A stretch of 64,000 nucleotides of DNA from Sipunculus nudus (lineage: Eukaryota > Annelida > Sipuncula > Golfingiida > Sipunculidae): positions 25,384,367 through 25,448,366 of the forward strand of contig CM049308.1 of assembly GCA_026874595.1 (NCBI GenBank). The letters are read 5' to 3'. The notes under the pieces are model-generated. The model did no database searches. It was not told the origin of the DNA and saw only the letters and a program-made list of their open reading frames with translations. Every line of letters starts with the position of its first letter. The stretch's first letter is position 1. The position numbers were made by a program, and so were the translations under genes. Below are positions 12,501-24,914 of the stretch, in pieces.

Positions 12501-14830
12501 AAAAAAAATTGTATATATGTTACACCTGAAGTGAAAAAAAACCTCCATCCTTTAAACAGAGTGAAATGAAACCTCGGAGGTAAAACCTGAGAGGAGGTAC
12601 AGAACTTCTCCCCAAACAGTAGGAAATGAAACCTGGGTTAGAACTAAAGGTTCGTCAGTATCTGAACAAAATTGGTAAAAGAGGTTCTACATAAAAATTG
12701 GAAACACATCCATAAACTAGAAATCTGCATTCTAAGGAATGCAAGCCTTTCCGATGTAGGAGTGCAAATTGTGGGATGCTCCCAAAACCATGTGTGCATT
12801 CAGTGTAGAATTGCGATTGTTCCTTGAGGTTGTTCCTGATTCGGGATCAAATGCCGGGCGATACCAAAATATGATCAAATCATCATTGGCTGATTCCTGA
12901 AGTGCCCTGAAATTTCAAGAGATTGCATTCCTGATTGCTTTAGTACCGTCGTGAACAAAAAATGAAACACGCGACTGAGAATATGCATGCATATCCTTCT
13001 TGCGGAGACAATGATGAAGTTTGCTGAATGTTCTTAACTTTGCAAACCAGTGTGCACTATTGACCACAGTATTGCCGTCTGATAATCAACCTTTGGTCCT
13101 TCTGTGTCAGGAGAAACCTTTGGGCTTTTCCAGGATTTGAAAACAAGGCAGTATTAACAGGATGATCTGTAATGAAAAGCATCATACTCAGTGCAAACGA
13201 AGTTTTGTTAAATGACAGGCTGGACACCAGGGGCGCTAGTTGTGTGCTTGCAATTTTTCAACTAGCCAAGCATTTTCTACCTGAATACACGAATGTATGA
13301 ACATCAGCGATATCCCCTCTTTGGGCAGATCAGTTTGTCGGTGTATGTTATTTTCAATGGAGATGGACATTATTTACACTAACGATTTGTATACCTAGAG
13401 TGTGAAACAAATGTGCAGAAATGACTGAACCTGCTATTTTGCTTAAGTTCACGACAGCTTTAAGTCTTTACCAAATTACAGCTCACATTTTACATTTCTT
13501 TTTTCGCACACATATCTTACCTGGTAAAAGACATATATGTTTACGTTTCTCTAAGATAATGCATATATTGTAGAGTTAAGTTGACCATTATTTGCGCAGT
13601 TATATTTGAAAATGTGCAGTTGCCATTCTGAATTTCAGAAGTTTTTGTTCCCGTCATCCACTTTTATGGCCATGAGTAGATAACTGAATTTAACCGTTCA
13701 CTCATACCAGAACTGTACACCATATAATAAGCTCTGGTACGAGTTTGCCAATATTCTGTCATATTTCTATAAAAAATTATCTATAGTCATATTTTCATTC
13801 ACAATTCGTTGATAATATTGATATTTTATTTTTTTTAACAATACATACACAGACATAGAATCAATTGGTAATAGTTCAGCCTTAAACCCTTGTCGTTTCA
13901 GTATCTTTATATCGCCGGGTAGTATAGGGAGCCTTTTATGCTGAAGGGAATGCTTGATTAGAAGTTTGTGCAGTTCTGCAATTTCCTTAAAATATACCCC
14001 GATGCACGTGCACTTTTGTGGTCCCACCTACATTTTGTATAAAGATTTTGTGGAATTAAAACATTTGAAATATTCATTTAGCCTCGGACATAACCGGGAC
14101 ACGGTCACCGTACGGCGGTGTTTAGGGTTATTCCCTATTATTATATTGTAGCAGGTACAGATTTATTTTAAAAGGAATAGGCTATTTTGGTGTTAATTCA
14201 ACATACTTTATAGGTGATTGGGCACCTTTAACTTAATCAGAAATAATGCAATATGATCACTTGAAAGTTTAGAGTTTAAACTATATTTCAGTTAAACAGT
14301 ATTGTTTTATTTCTTTAAATTGTGCAAGTACATACTGTCCATTCGCGATTTGCACCTAGAATGGGAAAGCAAATTACACCGTGTTTATTTATAAACCGCT
14401 CATTTAATATTTCTCCAGGTATTGTCTTATGCAAAATGGTCAAGGTGAACTTTGAAGTCTTTGGCTACTTGTTTATTATATATACTTGTGCAGATATTAT
14501 ACTGATAGATTGCTGGGGGGGGGGGGGCTTAGTGCAAGGAACTTGCTATAATTGTTTTTATTTGTATGATAATTAACCTAAGACAATAATGGAATCGTTG
14601 AACAATTCGTCAATATTTAACATGTAAAGAGTCTTTTGAATTATTTGCCGTACCTATCGAACCACAAGACGTAATATAGGCATAGACGAAGGTCTCAAAA
14701 ATTTTAAAACAGGAATAATTGATGATTCCCTTTTCGAGGTCATCAAGGTTTCAGTCCTCTTGAATGTATGGCTCTCAGTATGACATACAATAATTTTAGT
14801 CACTCTCTCACTCTCAGCGAGCTCTCCTGC
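12501..14830. other. Mostly non-coding; one doubtful minus-strand ORF
   Basis: Upstream flank of the fibrinogen-like gene. An 86-codon minus-strand ORF at 13767-14027 is basic and has a plausible composition but no recognised domain, no clear splice signals and no close polyadenylation signal. I leave it uncalled. A G run lies at 14516-14527. Confidence 0.4.
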
Positions 14831-14884
14831 ATCAGGCCGCCTGATTATAATTTTGTAATCGATACGACACAGTTGAAATATAAA
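14831..14884 (+). promoter_or_regulatory. Candidate core promoter of the fibrinogen-like gene
   Basis: An ATATAAA box lies at about 14878-14884, some 50 bases before the start codon at 14934. This leaves room for a transcription start about 30 bases downstream. About 33 bases upstream of the box is a perfect palindrome with a 1-base centre, ATCAGGCCGCCTGAT (14831-14845), a possible dimeric factor site. Assignment as a promoter is inference from position and motifs. Confidence 0.4.
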
Positions 14885-14933
14885 CAGGAGTACAGCGCAC
14901 TTTGGATCATACCTGGCTGTCATCAGTTCAGAC

Positions 14934-17900
14934 ATGGATCTTAGAGGAATCGTACTCCTGATTCCGTTTTACTTCACATCAAACCTTCATGGCGCTGAGG
15001 GTAGGTAAAAATTCAATTACGGGTGTAAAACCAAATAAAAGAAATTAAATCATTCCTTTGAACTAAAAATTACACATTTTGTTTTATGGTCATATTTTTG
15101 CATCATATCCCAGTCCAGTTACATTATGTATAACAGTATTTAAACAACCATTCCTAGAGTTTCCTGTTAATACTGACAGAGCATTCCATAATTTAAAAAT
15201 AATTAAATCCGAATCTAACCATTGTTGCCACTGACATTTTCTTTTTACTTATTTATTATTATCAGTGTGTAGCTGCCATGCCTCATATTTAACTGAACAT
15301 TTATATTTTTGAATGTTATAATGGATAGGTCAATGGTCTGTTGGTAGCACTGTCTATTGAATTATAATTGAAGCAATCATACGATAGGAAAGATAAGTCT
15401 TGTGTCATGGTTCAACTACAATTTATATACAACTATCTATAGATAGGTTTTGATATTGTAAACACTACCAGAAATATGTCTCTAGCAGAACCAATAATCA
15501 GTGCTCTGTCAAACGCCCTCTTATTGTTTTTCTTGATTATTCCCAGTTGCACAACGATCCTGTTATGACCATCTTGTTGACAACCTTTTTCTTGATGTGA
15601 CGTCACAAGATGATGTGTACAACGTCACGATTAACGGGGTCGTCACGCCTGTCTACTGTGACATGACCACTGACGGAGGAGGCTGGACGCTTCTGGTTGC
15701 CATGGTGGAGGGGTTGAACTGGACCTTGCAAAACATCCTTGAGCGCAATGAACAGATGCCCGGGTTATCTGTTGACTATTCGGTGCTAAGGAAAGCTGAT
15801 TACATCAAACAAAATGCGAAGGGAAAACGCTTTCAGGTATATTCATACAATATATCATTACATAGAGAACTAGGCGGGTCAAATACATATTTGTATTGCT
15901 TTGAATATACAATAACTGCATCACACGGCAGCTGCGACCGTAAGAAATAAATCTCCGTTTGCTAAATTTATTGCTTTTAAACATGTTTGTAAACATGTTT
16001 GACCGTTAATGATGCACTTTAACACCAGGTGGTAAGCCTGTCTGCTGAAAGACTGCTGATGTGACTAGCAGCCAACCAAACGCAAGTCAACAAACACGCA
16101 ACAGGCATCAGGCTCCCACTTGTAGGGCCATTCTCTCTGAGCCTGTGGCCTGTTCAAACGGTTGCCGAGGCGATAAGCTGTCACGCAAAACGAAATGAAC
16201 AACATTGGCTCCGTGTATTCCTCGCTTGGCTGGTAAACCATTGTGTCTTCCAGCACAGGGTCTCATCCGATGAGACCAAAATATAGTGCTCCCCTCTGGT
16301 GTAGCAATTCAGGACACGAGGTCAATACAAACTACGCTTACGATATAGGTAGTAGGCCTATAGGTAAAGCGCTGTGTAAAGAGCGTAAGTAATATGACAC
16401 GAACGAATATTTATGTCGTTTCGAGAAAAATCCTGTCGCATCCGAAATTTTATTCCCACCAAATCCGAACGATATTTTAGCTTCCAGTCAATTAAATTCC
16501 GTAGATATTCTGATCTTGGTCGACAGCCTCATCGGCAAAATGGCATATATGTATATGTATATTATAAATATAATTCAAAACTTGATATGTGCTAGGCATT
16601 CTGATTCGTGTTAAGCGCAGACCCTGTGCACTGCAGTGGGAGCCGCACTTGCTGAACTATCGCGGAGTGTAATCACAGCGCTCACTGTAGTCTAGAGTTT
16701 TCCGGTCTGTTCAGGCGCTTTGGGCGCAAGTGTATTATGTGGAGACACAACGTTCTTTGTGTTCTATATGGTTCGGGTCTATTCAGGCGCTGTGGACGCA
16801 CGTGTATTGTTGTGTGGAGACACAACGTTCTTTGTGTTCTATATGGTTCGGGTCTGTTCAGGCGCTGTGGCGCACATGTATTTTTGGTTCTTTGGAAAGT
16901 TCTGCGCTTCAGGTAAACAGCCATAAATGGGGGCTGTTTGAGCAGAGAGAAAAATACAAGCGTATACGGAAGAGTGTGACTCTCTCGTCAGTTTTTGGAC
17001 CATTCCGATAATTGCAGAACTTCTAGATATTCTTTGGACTTTGAAACAGATTTTATACGGATTGTCTTCAGTTTGCCTTTTGGATTATTACCAGAACCTC
17101 ACTTTTGTATTACAACAGATTGTTTTCGCGATTATATCGGACTATTCTCTAAGAAGATTGACATGAACTATTCATCTGGAATATTTGTGTTAAAGGACTC
17201 TTGTTGAGCTGTGACAGTGGTGGTATCCAGAAATAAAAGCCTAGGATCCGAACACTCTGGTACTGTACATTTTTGTTATTGTTATACTGTGTAATTGTAT
17301 TGATTTAGTGTTTTGTACTGTAAGAATAAATAATAATTATCTATTTAAAAAACACTGACTTCTATATTCATTCCCTTAGACATTTCACGCTGCCTAGTTT
17401 TGCGGATTTTGTATTATCCGGGATGCTTAATAGTTTTGAAAATTTATTAGGCCTTGAACTAGATACATTGTTATTAATACATTGTTTACAAGATTTATCT
17501 CAGTGTTTTTTTTGTTATTGTTTTAACATCTTAACAAGGCAGATTTCAAACCTGAGGCATTTTTGAAGATCTCGACCCTTATCAACTTGAACAGCTGACA
17601 AGAGATCAGTATGGGAAAACACTTAGGGCTAGGTGTGAAAGCCGGATATCATTGCTAAAAAGGTTTAATTGAAGAGAGTGAAGTGGAAACTTAAAAAATG
17701 ACAGCCTTGCTATGCAGTTAGAATTAGAAAAGTTAGAGCTGCAACATGAGCTAGCACTAAAAGAGAGGGAAGAAAATGAAAGGTTAGAAAGATGAAGTCT
17801 AGAAAAAAAAGAAATTGAGTTAATACGACTGGAGTAAAAAGACTTAAAAACATAGTTTACATGCTGCCCCAACTCACAGTATTGATTTTACTAAACACAT

Positions 17901-20900
17901 TAGAAAAAGAGCTTAATAAATATATCTTACACTTTGAGAAAGAAGCTGAAAATTTGAAATGGCCTAAGGAAAATTGGACTGTGCTATTACAAAGTGTATT
18001 GACTGGCAAGGCAAGAGAAATTGATACAGAGCTGTCAGTAAAACCGCTGCTGACTATGACCTTGTTAAACGGTTAATCGTTAGAGGTTATGAGTTACTTT
18101 CGGAGGCTTACCGCAAGAAGTTCAGAAATTGGGAAAAGCGCAAAGATAAGACCTATGTAGAATTTGCTTGGACTAAAAAGTTGTTGTTTTATATCTTGGG
18201 TAGTTATAAAAAGTAATGAAAGATTATGACAATTTGCGCCAGTTGATTTTGCTTGAAGATTTTAAGCGCTGCATTATTGCAGATGTTAAAACTTTTCTCG
18301 ATGAGAAAAGTTCTGAAACACTTGACATTGCTGCTCAATTAGCTGTTGATTATTCATTAACACACAAAATGTCCTTTACTAGCAAATCAAATCAGTCATT
18401 TACAAACAAGAATTTAAATCAGTATGGTCAAAAGAAGTTTAAGACGCAGTCACCCAGTACTAGTATTCCTGATAGTTCACCAATGTCCATTGCTGCAACC
18501 CAGTACACGTCCACTGTGTCCGAGTCCAACAAAGACCAGTCATTTTCAAAGAAAATCTGTAATTACTGCAAAAAGGAAGGTCATCTAATATCTGACTGCT
18601 GGAAACTTGCAAATGAACCAAAGAGCAAACCTTCTGGTTTTGTTTCAAAATCTATGCATAGCATAATACAAAATCCAAGCTCTTTCCATGTGAATAAGGG
18701 ATACAACTCGTTTATTGACTCTAAAAATTTTGATGCTACGGAGGCAAAAGAAGAATCCGTAGCTTGCAGGGTAAAAACCTCAGTTGATTCCTGCGAGGAA
18801 TTTAATAGGGCTAGGTCCTTTCAAGACTCCTGCGAGGAGTATCCTCTAAATAAGTATCCTCTAAATAAGGCTAAGTCATTTTATGACTCTTGCGAGAGTA
18901 TTTCAAATGAGACCAGGTCCTCTTATCACAAACAGAAGTTTGTTTCTGCTGAGGAAAATTCCTCTGTTGACTCCCATGAGGGGTTTGATTGTAATAAGGA
19001 TATAGATTCCTTTTGTGACTCTGAAAAAGAGTTTATGACTGAGAGTGTCGGTGTCACATCTTTGTTTGATGAAATTGAGGAAGTAGACTCCTCACTTGAC
19101 TCTGAAATGGAGTTATTTGAGCCAGTCATACATGATGGTTTTGTATCACTTTCAAGTGATTTTTAAATTCTACCCCTATTAGAATTTTGATTGACACTGG
19201 TGCAGGCCAAACTCTCATGTTTGCAAACACTTTGCCATTTTCTAATAGGTCTTTTACTGGTGCACAGGAACTGGTGAATGGTGTGTTTTCAGACAAAACA
19301 CTTCACTTCCGCTTCAAAGTGTAAATTTTATGTCAGATTTGATTTATGGGAATATGACTGTGGGCATAAGAACTACTTTGCCTTTTAAGGGAATTCAGTT
19401 GCTAATAGGCAATGATGTTGCAGTAGATAAAGTACAGCCTGTACCAATAGTGACAGAAAAGCCATCGCTTGATCAGGACACTGATCCTGAAAATCAGGAA
19501 ATTCCTGCTTTATATCCTTCATGTGCTGTAACTAGATCTATGGCCAAGAAAAACACTCATGAGGATAATGGTCCAGATAATAACACTTTGGGAGTCAACT
19601 CTTCTAACGACTCGCCCGTACAGGATGCAGCATTTTCAAGGTCAGAACTTATCACGGAACAGCATCAGGACCCTGATATGTCATGTTTGTTTCCCAGGGC
19701 AGTTTCGAAAGATGGACTGTCACAAGACCCAGTTTGTTGCTTGATTTTCGGCAAGCATGTTAGTCAGTTGCGTATGTCTGTTTGTTGGTCTGTTTGTTTG
19801 TCACGATCTTTGTTTGTCAGTACCCTCCTGGCCACAACTTTGTAGCAATCGTCCTGAAACTTACAGGGTTGATTGAAAGTCAGAAGTCCTTGAAGCCTAT
19901 TTTTTTGTCATAATAGGTCAAAGGTCAAGGTCATCGAAAACGTCGAAATTTTATTTTGTTAAATTTGTCAATATAGGTCCTGTCTTTACAAACCCAGGCT
20001 TATTTTCTTCCTCTGCGTCTTCTTCATAATATGTTCTTGTCATCTTTTCTCAACTTTGTGTCACTTTGTCAGTAAATCTGTCTGTCCGTCAGTTGACCTC
20101 AATTTCGCCTACTTGCTAGTGCCTGAGTCTTAAATATAGCATTCTACAGGCAACAGTTTTGCTGGAATCGTTTTGAAACTGGTGAGTCTTATGTCTCACT
20201 CTTATATCTCAAAATCTATTTTTCTTTATCGGGGTATGGTCGCCGGGGGGCGCTACATACGAACTTCATCAACATATCATTTTTTTTTGACAAAATCTCT
20301 AAAATTATTAACCTGAATTACATAAACTTAAGCTAAATTTCTTTCTTTGAGTCTTCTCCATAACCTGGTCAAGTCATCTGGTCTCAGCTTTGGGTCACTT
20401 TGCCAGTATGCCCGTCTGTCAGTTGTCCTCAATTTCGCCTTCTTGCTGGTTCTCGTGTCCAACATATAGCATTCTACAGGGCACAGTTTTGCAGGAATCC
20501 TTTCGAAACTGATACTTTTAATGTCATACACTTATATCTCGAAAACAATTTTCCAGTTTTGGAAAATAGCCGCTAGGGGGCGCTGCACAGGAAACACTAC
20601 AACACATCCTTTTCAGCAATATTTCAAAAAATTTAAACCCAAATTACATAAAATATCGCTTTTTTCTTCCTCTGCCTTCTTCGTAACATATTCAAGTCTT
20701 CTTGTCTCAACTTTTTGCTGTTTTGTCAGTACGTCTGTCTGTCTGTCAGTTGTCCTCATTTTCGCCTTCTTGCTGGTTCTTGTGTCTATTATATAGCATT
20801 CTACAGGCAACAGATTTGCAGCAATCCTTTTGAAACTGATACATCTTATGTCATGCCTTAATATCTCGAAAGTGATTTTTCATTTTAGGAAAATAATCGC

Positions 20901-21839
20901 CAGGGGGTGCTGCACTTGAAACAGTACAACATATCATTTGTAGCCATATCTCCGAAGCTATAAAACTTAATTACATAAACTAAAGCTTATGTTCTTCCTC
21001 TGGGTCTTCTTCATAACATAGTCAAGTCATCTGGTCTCAGCTTTGTGTCACTTTGTCAGTATGTCGGTCACTTCAGAACACTTCAATATGTTATTTTCCT
21101 CAATTTTGTCAATTCTGGTCCTATCTTCACAATCTTTGGCTCATTTTTTTTCACCTTTGTCGTCTGCATAACTTAATCTAGTCAACTGATCTCAACTTTG
21201 TGTCAATATGTCTGTCTGTTTGTCAGTTGTCCTTAATGATGCCTTCTTGCTGGCTCTTACCTCTATTATAATAGCATTCTACAGGCCAAAGCTAAGCAGG
21301 AATCACTCTGAAAATTTCATCTATCGTATATTGGAAAGAATTTTTGAAGCTGTTTGTGTATTTTAAAAATAGGTCAAAGTTAAAGGTCAAAGTCATAAAA
21401 ACACGTCAAATTATTATTTCCATTGTAACTTGGTTAATATTGGTCCAATCTTTACAAACTATGGCTCACTTTTCTTCCTCTTTGTCTTTTTTATGACATG
21501 TTCTGGTTAACTGTCTTCCAATCTGGGTCAGAGAGTTTCCGGCAAGCGCGTGACCTCTGGTCGTATTGTTTTTATTTCTTTGTTAAATATGGAGTGCTTA
21601 TGCGTTCATGGCGACCACCATTATACTGTGTAATTGTTTGAATTTAGTGTATTGTAATGTAAGGATTGTTCTAAGAATAAATATTAATTATTTGTTAACA
21701 AAAAACCACTGACTTCTTTATTGATTCTCCTAGACATTTCACGCTGCCTAGTGTTGCGGAATCTGAGTTTTTTTTTTTTATCTCCGTTACAAATATTTAT
21801 GCTCGTCACGATAACGTGATCTGTTGTTATTAGGTTCCG

Positions 21840-21900
<61 letters not shown>

Positions 21901-24860
21901 CTGTGTGTACATATATTATATATCTACATGTATATATGTACCTTTTAGCGTATTCTTCTTTATGTTTAATTTCAAATATATCTACTAAATGTAATTCAAA
22001 TAATTAGAATGCTTTGGTATTAGGTTTTACAAAAAAAAGTAATGTTTCCAATATAAGTTAATTATTAAACAGATTTGGATAAAATATTTTATAATAAACT
22101 CATAAATTGAAGTAAAGTATATAATCCTAATTCCTGAATGATTTCATTTGTAATATATTAATATTATTATAAATATATTGATATTATTCTCTGAATAGCA
22201 TTTGGTGGTGGGGAAGATAACAATGATTATCCCCCCCCCCCACCCGCCAAAAAGTGTGTGTGTGTCAGTGTGTGTGTGAAATTGAGCATGTACATAGATC
22301 TTGGAAACCTCCATCTCATATTTTGGTATTACCTCGATGCATTTTCAAAGGTCAAAGGGGCCATAATGCTCAAATGATGTTAACACAATAACCTGAAAAG
22401 AATTTAAGACAAAGTCACAAAACTTGAAGCATTGACACAATTCACGAAGGACTAGGTAAAAAGTATGAACAAGGATGACCTTGATGCAGTTTGCAAGGTG
22501 ACAGAGGTCATCTTGGTGGGTAACTTATTGAACCATCTAAAATTTCATACAGTTATTCAAAACTTTTCTCCAGCTATTTCGAAAACTTCTTTATCTTTGC
22601 GTGACACAATACGTGGAATTTTGCAAGCTTGCAGGGGGGGGGGGGGGGTTATTCTCAACACTGTATTAAGTCCATTTTCCATACCTTTAAGAGTTATTAC
22701 AGGAATTCATACCGTAGCTCAGATAAGCGTTATTCATTTTGATAAAAAAAAATCCACAAAAAAAGGAGAGACGAATCCGTAGAACGATAATAATTTTTAT
22801 ATGGCTTTAATGTAAGTGAATGAAACACCTGGTATTAAAAAAACACCATTAAAACATTGAGTTTTGTTGCTACAGAACCTTAGGTCTTTGCGTATACATT
22901 GAATATTTTCAATACTTACTAGTTGTTTCCCCAGACAAAGTCGTTAAAACAGTGAGTTTTGATGCTACAGAACCTTAGGTCTTTGCGTATACATGGAATA
23001 TTTTCAATACTTACTAGTTGTTTCCCCAGACAAAGTCGGGATACTATGGTTTAGGCTCAGGCGAGATAACTATAAATATATTTCACGGATCTTTACTAAA
23101 CTGGACATGTGCATAGATATGGGTCAGAGGACGAAACCTATTTTAAATGTGGTCATGACCTTCACTAGGAGGGTGACCTTGACCTTGAATAATCCCATTT
23201 TTGGGGAAAATCAAACAAATTCTTCAATATCTATAGAAATATTGCATTGACTGATCCAATAATCAATTTGACCAAAGATCTTTAATAGTGTTGTCATTTA
23301 CCCGAAACTGGTGGCGCCACCTATTATCCTTTTCTTTTGTTTGTTTCATACTCCAGTCATTGTCACTTAACAGTACTGTACGTGAGCATTATCAGTCAAA
23401 AACTAATAGACAGATTTTTTTCATATTGTAAAATGATCAATCATATTGGTTATGGGATGATGAATATTTAAACTTGGGTCGTAACCTTTCCTCTGAGTGG
23501 CCTTGACCTTGAATATTACCATATATGGTAAAAATCACTCAAAATCATAAATATCTCAATGAAAGTCTTGGATAGCTTTGTCTTTTGTGCCACCTTCTGT
23601 TCTTTTTTTTTCCTGTCTTAAATACCCCATCAATGCCACTTGACAATACTGAGAGCATTATAAGTCAAAAACTAATGGACAGATTCGGTTGAAATTGTCA
23701 ATGTCTATTGATCTTAGATACATATATCTCAAGTTTAAGACTGGTGGCGCCATCTGCAATCGTTTCCGTGTGGCGTCCATCGGTACATTTGCTTTAGGCG
23801 TAAATTGTTCATATATCTGGAGTGGGTCAATATATAGGTCTTGAATAAGGTTTTGGAAAATAAGCTTTAATGTTTCCAATGTAAGAGAATTATTAACCAG
23901 GTTTAGATATAATAATTATAATCAGCTCATAAATTGAATCAAAGCATATAATTCTAATTACTGAAATGTTTTAGTTGTAATATATTTATATTTTATAATT
24001 ATATTGATATTATTCTCTGAATAGCATTTGGCGGTGGGGAAGATAACAATGATTTTCCCAATAGTGTGTGTGTGTTTTGCCGGAAATTGTGCATGTACAT
24101 AAAAAAAACTGTACTAGGTGGCGCCACCTACCTCTCCGTTTTCATAAAATAAATAAATGCTCTTTTCTAAGAAGTGACTTTCTGTATTGGCCTAAAATTG
24201 TGCATGTCCATCGATCTTGGATACCTCCATCTTCCATTCAAAACTGGTGGCGTCGTCTGCAATTGTCTTTCGGTGGCGTCCATCCATCTATTTGCCTTGG
24301 GTAAAAATCGCTCAATCTGAGGATTGGATGGATGTATCAGCCTTTTGGAATGTTTGGCGTCTTCGATACCCTTGTTTTCTTTATAATTCTTACTGACGGG
24401 TTTCGGGTCACCTTCGAAAGAAATTTAACTTTGTATTAATATTATTCTTATTATAAAATGCTTATCTGTGTCACGTGGAGGACACACAAGGATTTTTGTG
24501 AAAAGGTTTTAGTTTATTATTTTTTATTAACAGATTAATGTGTAAACTTTGCACGCCGGGGTATCGAGTCCTATATCATGGGCGCTCGTATAATGTTTTT
24601 AGTTTTATAAATTGACAAGATTGTATCTGCAGATTTAAAATAGCAGGATTACAAGTCAAAACGCCCTGATTAGAGTCATACTTAATTAGCATTCATAGAT
24701 ATTATCGACAGGTAACAAAATCCAGGATGTGATAGGTTTTACCGTTTTAGTGTATTTTTTTAAGGAAACCAGTATATATGATGCGGAGAGTTGTGCAGAG
24801 AAGTCGTCAGTGGTACAGGTCGTATAATTGTCAAGTACCAGGCTACCAGCGAGGAGTCAT

Positions 24861-24914
<54 letters not shown>

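Larger units (their letters stand above)
16690..21775 (+). mobile_element. Decayed Ty3/Gypsy LTR retrotransposon
   Basis: Two direct repeats of roughly 140 bp, at about 17275-17410 and 21619-21760, share TTATACTGTGTAATTG, an AATAAA signal and GACATTTCACGCTGCCTAG. They look like the 3' parts of the two long terminal repeats. Between them lie gag and protease remnants (17650-19750). No reverse transcriptase, RNase H or integrase is present: that part is replaced by ~330-bp tandem repeats. The 5' part of the left repeat probably includes the duplicated block at 16.7-16.9 kb. Outer boundaries and target duplication could not be fixed. The element lies inside intron 2 of the fibrinogen-like gene, same strand. 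Confidence 0.8.

Noticed and set aside
13767-14027. 86-codon minus-strand ORF as a gene
   Set aside because: No recognised motif or gene signals; length is not exceptional for chance.
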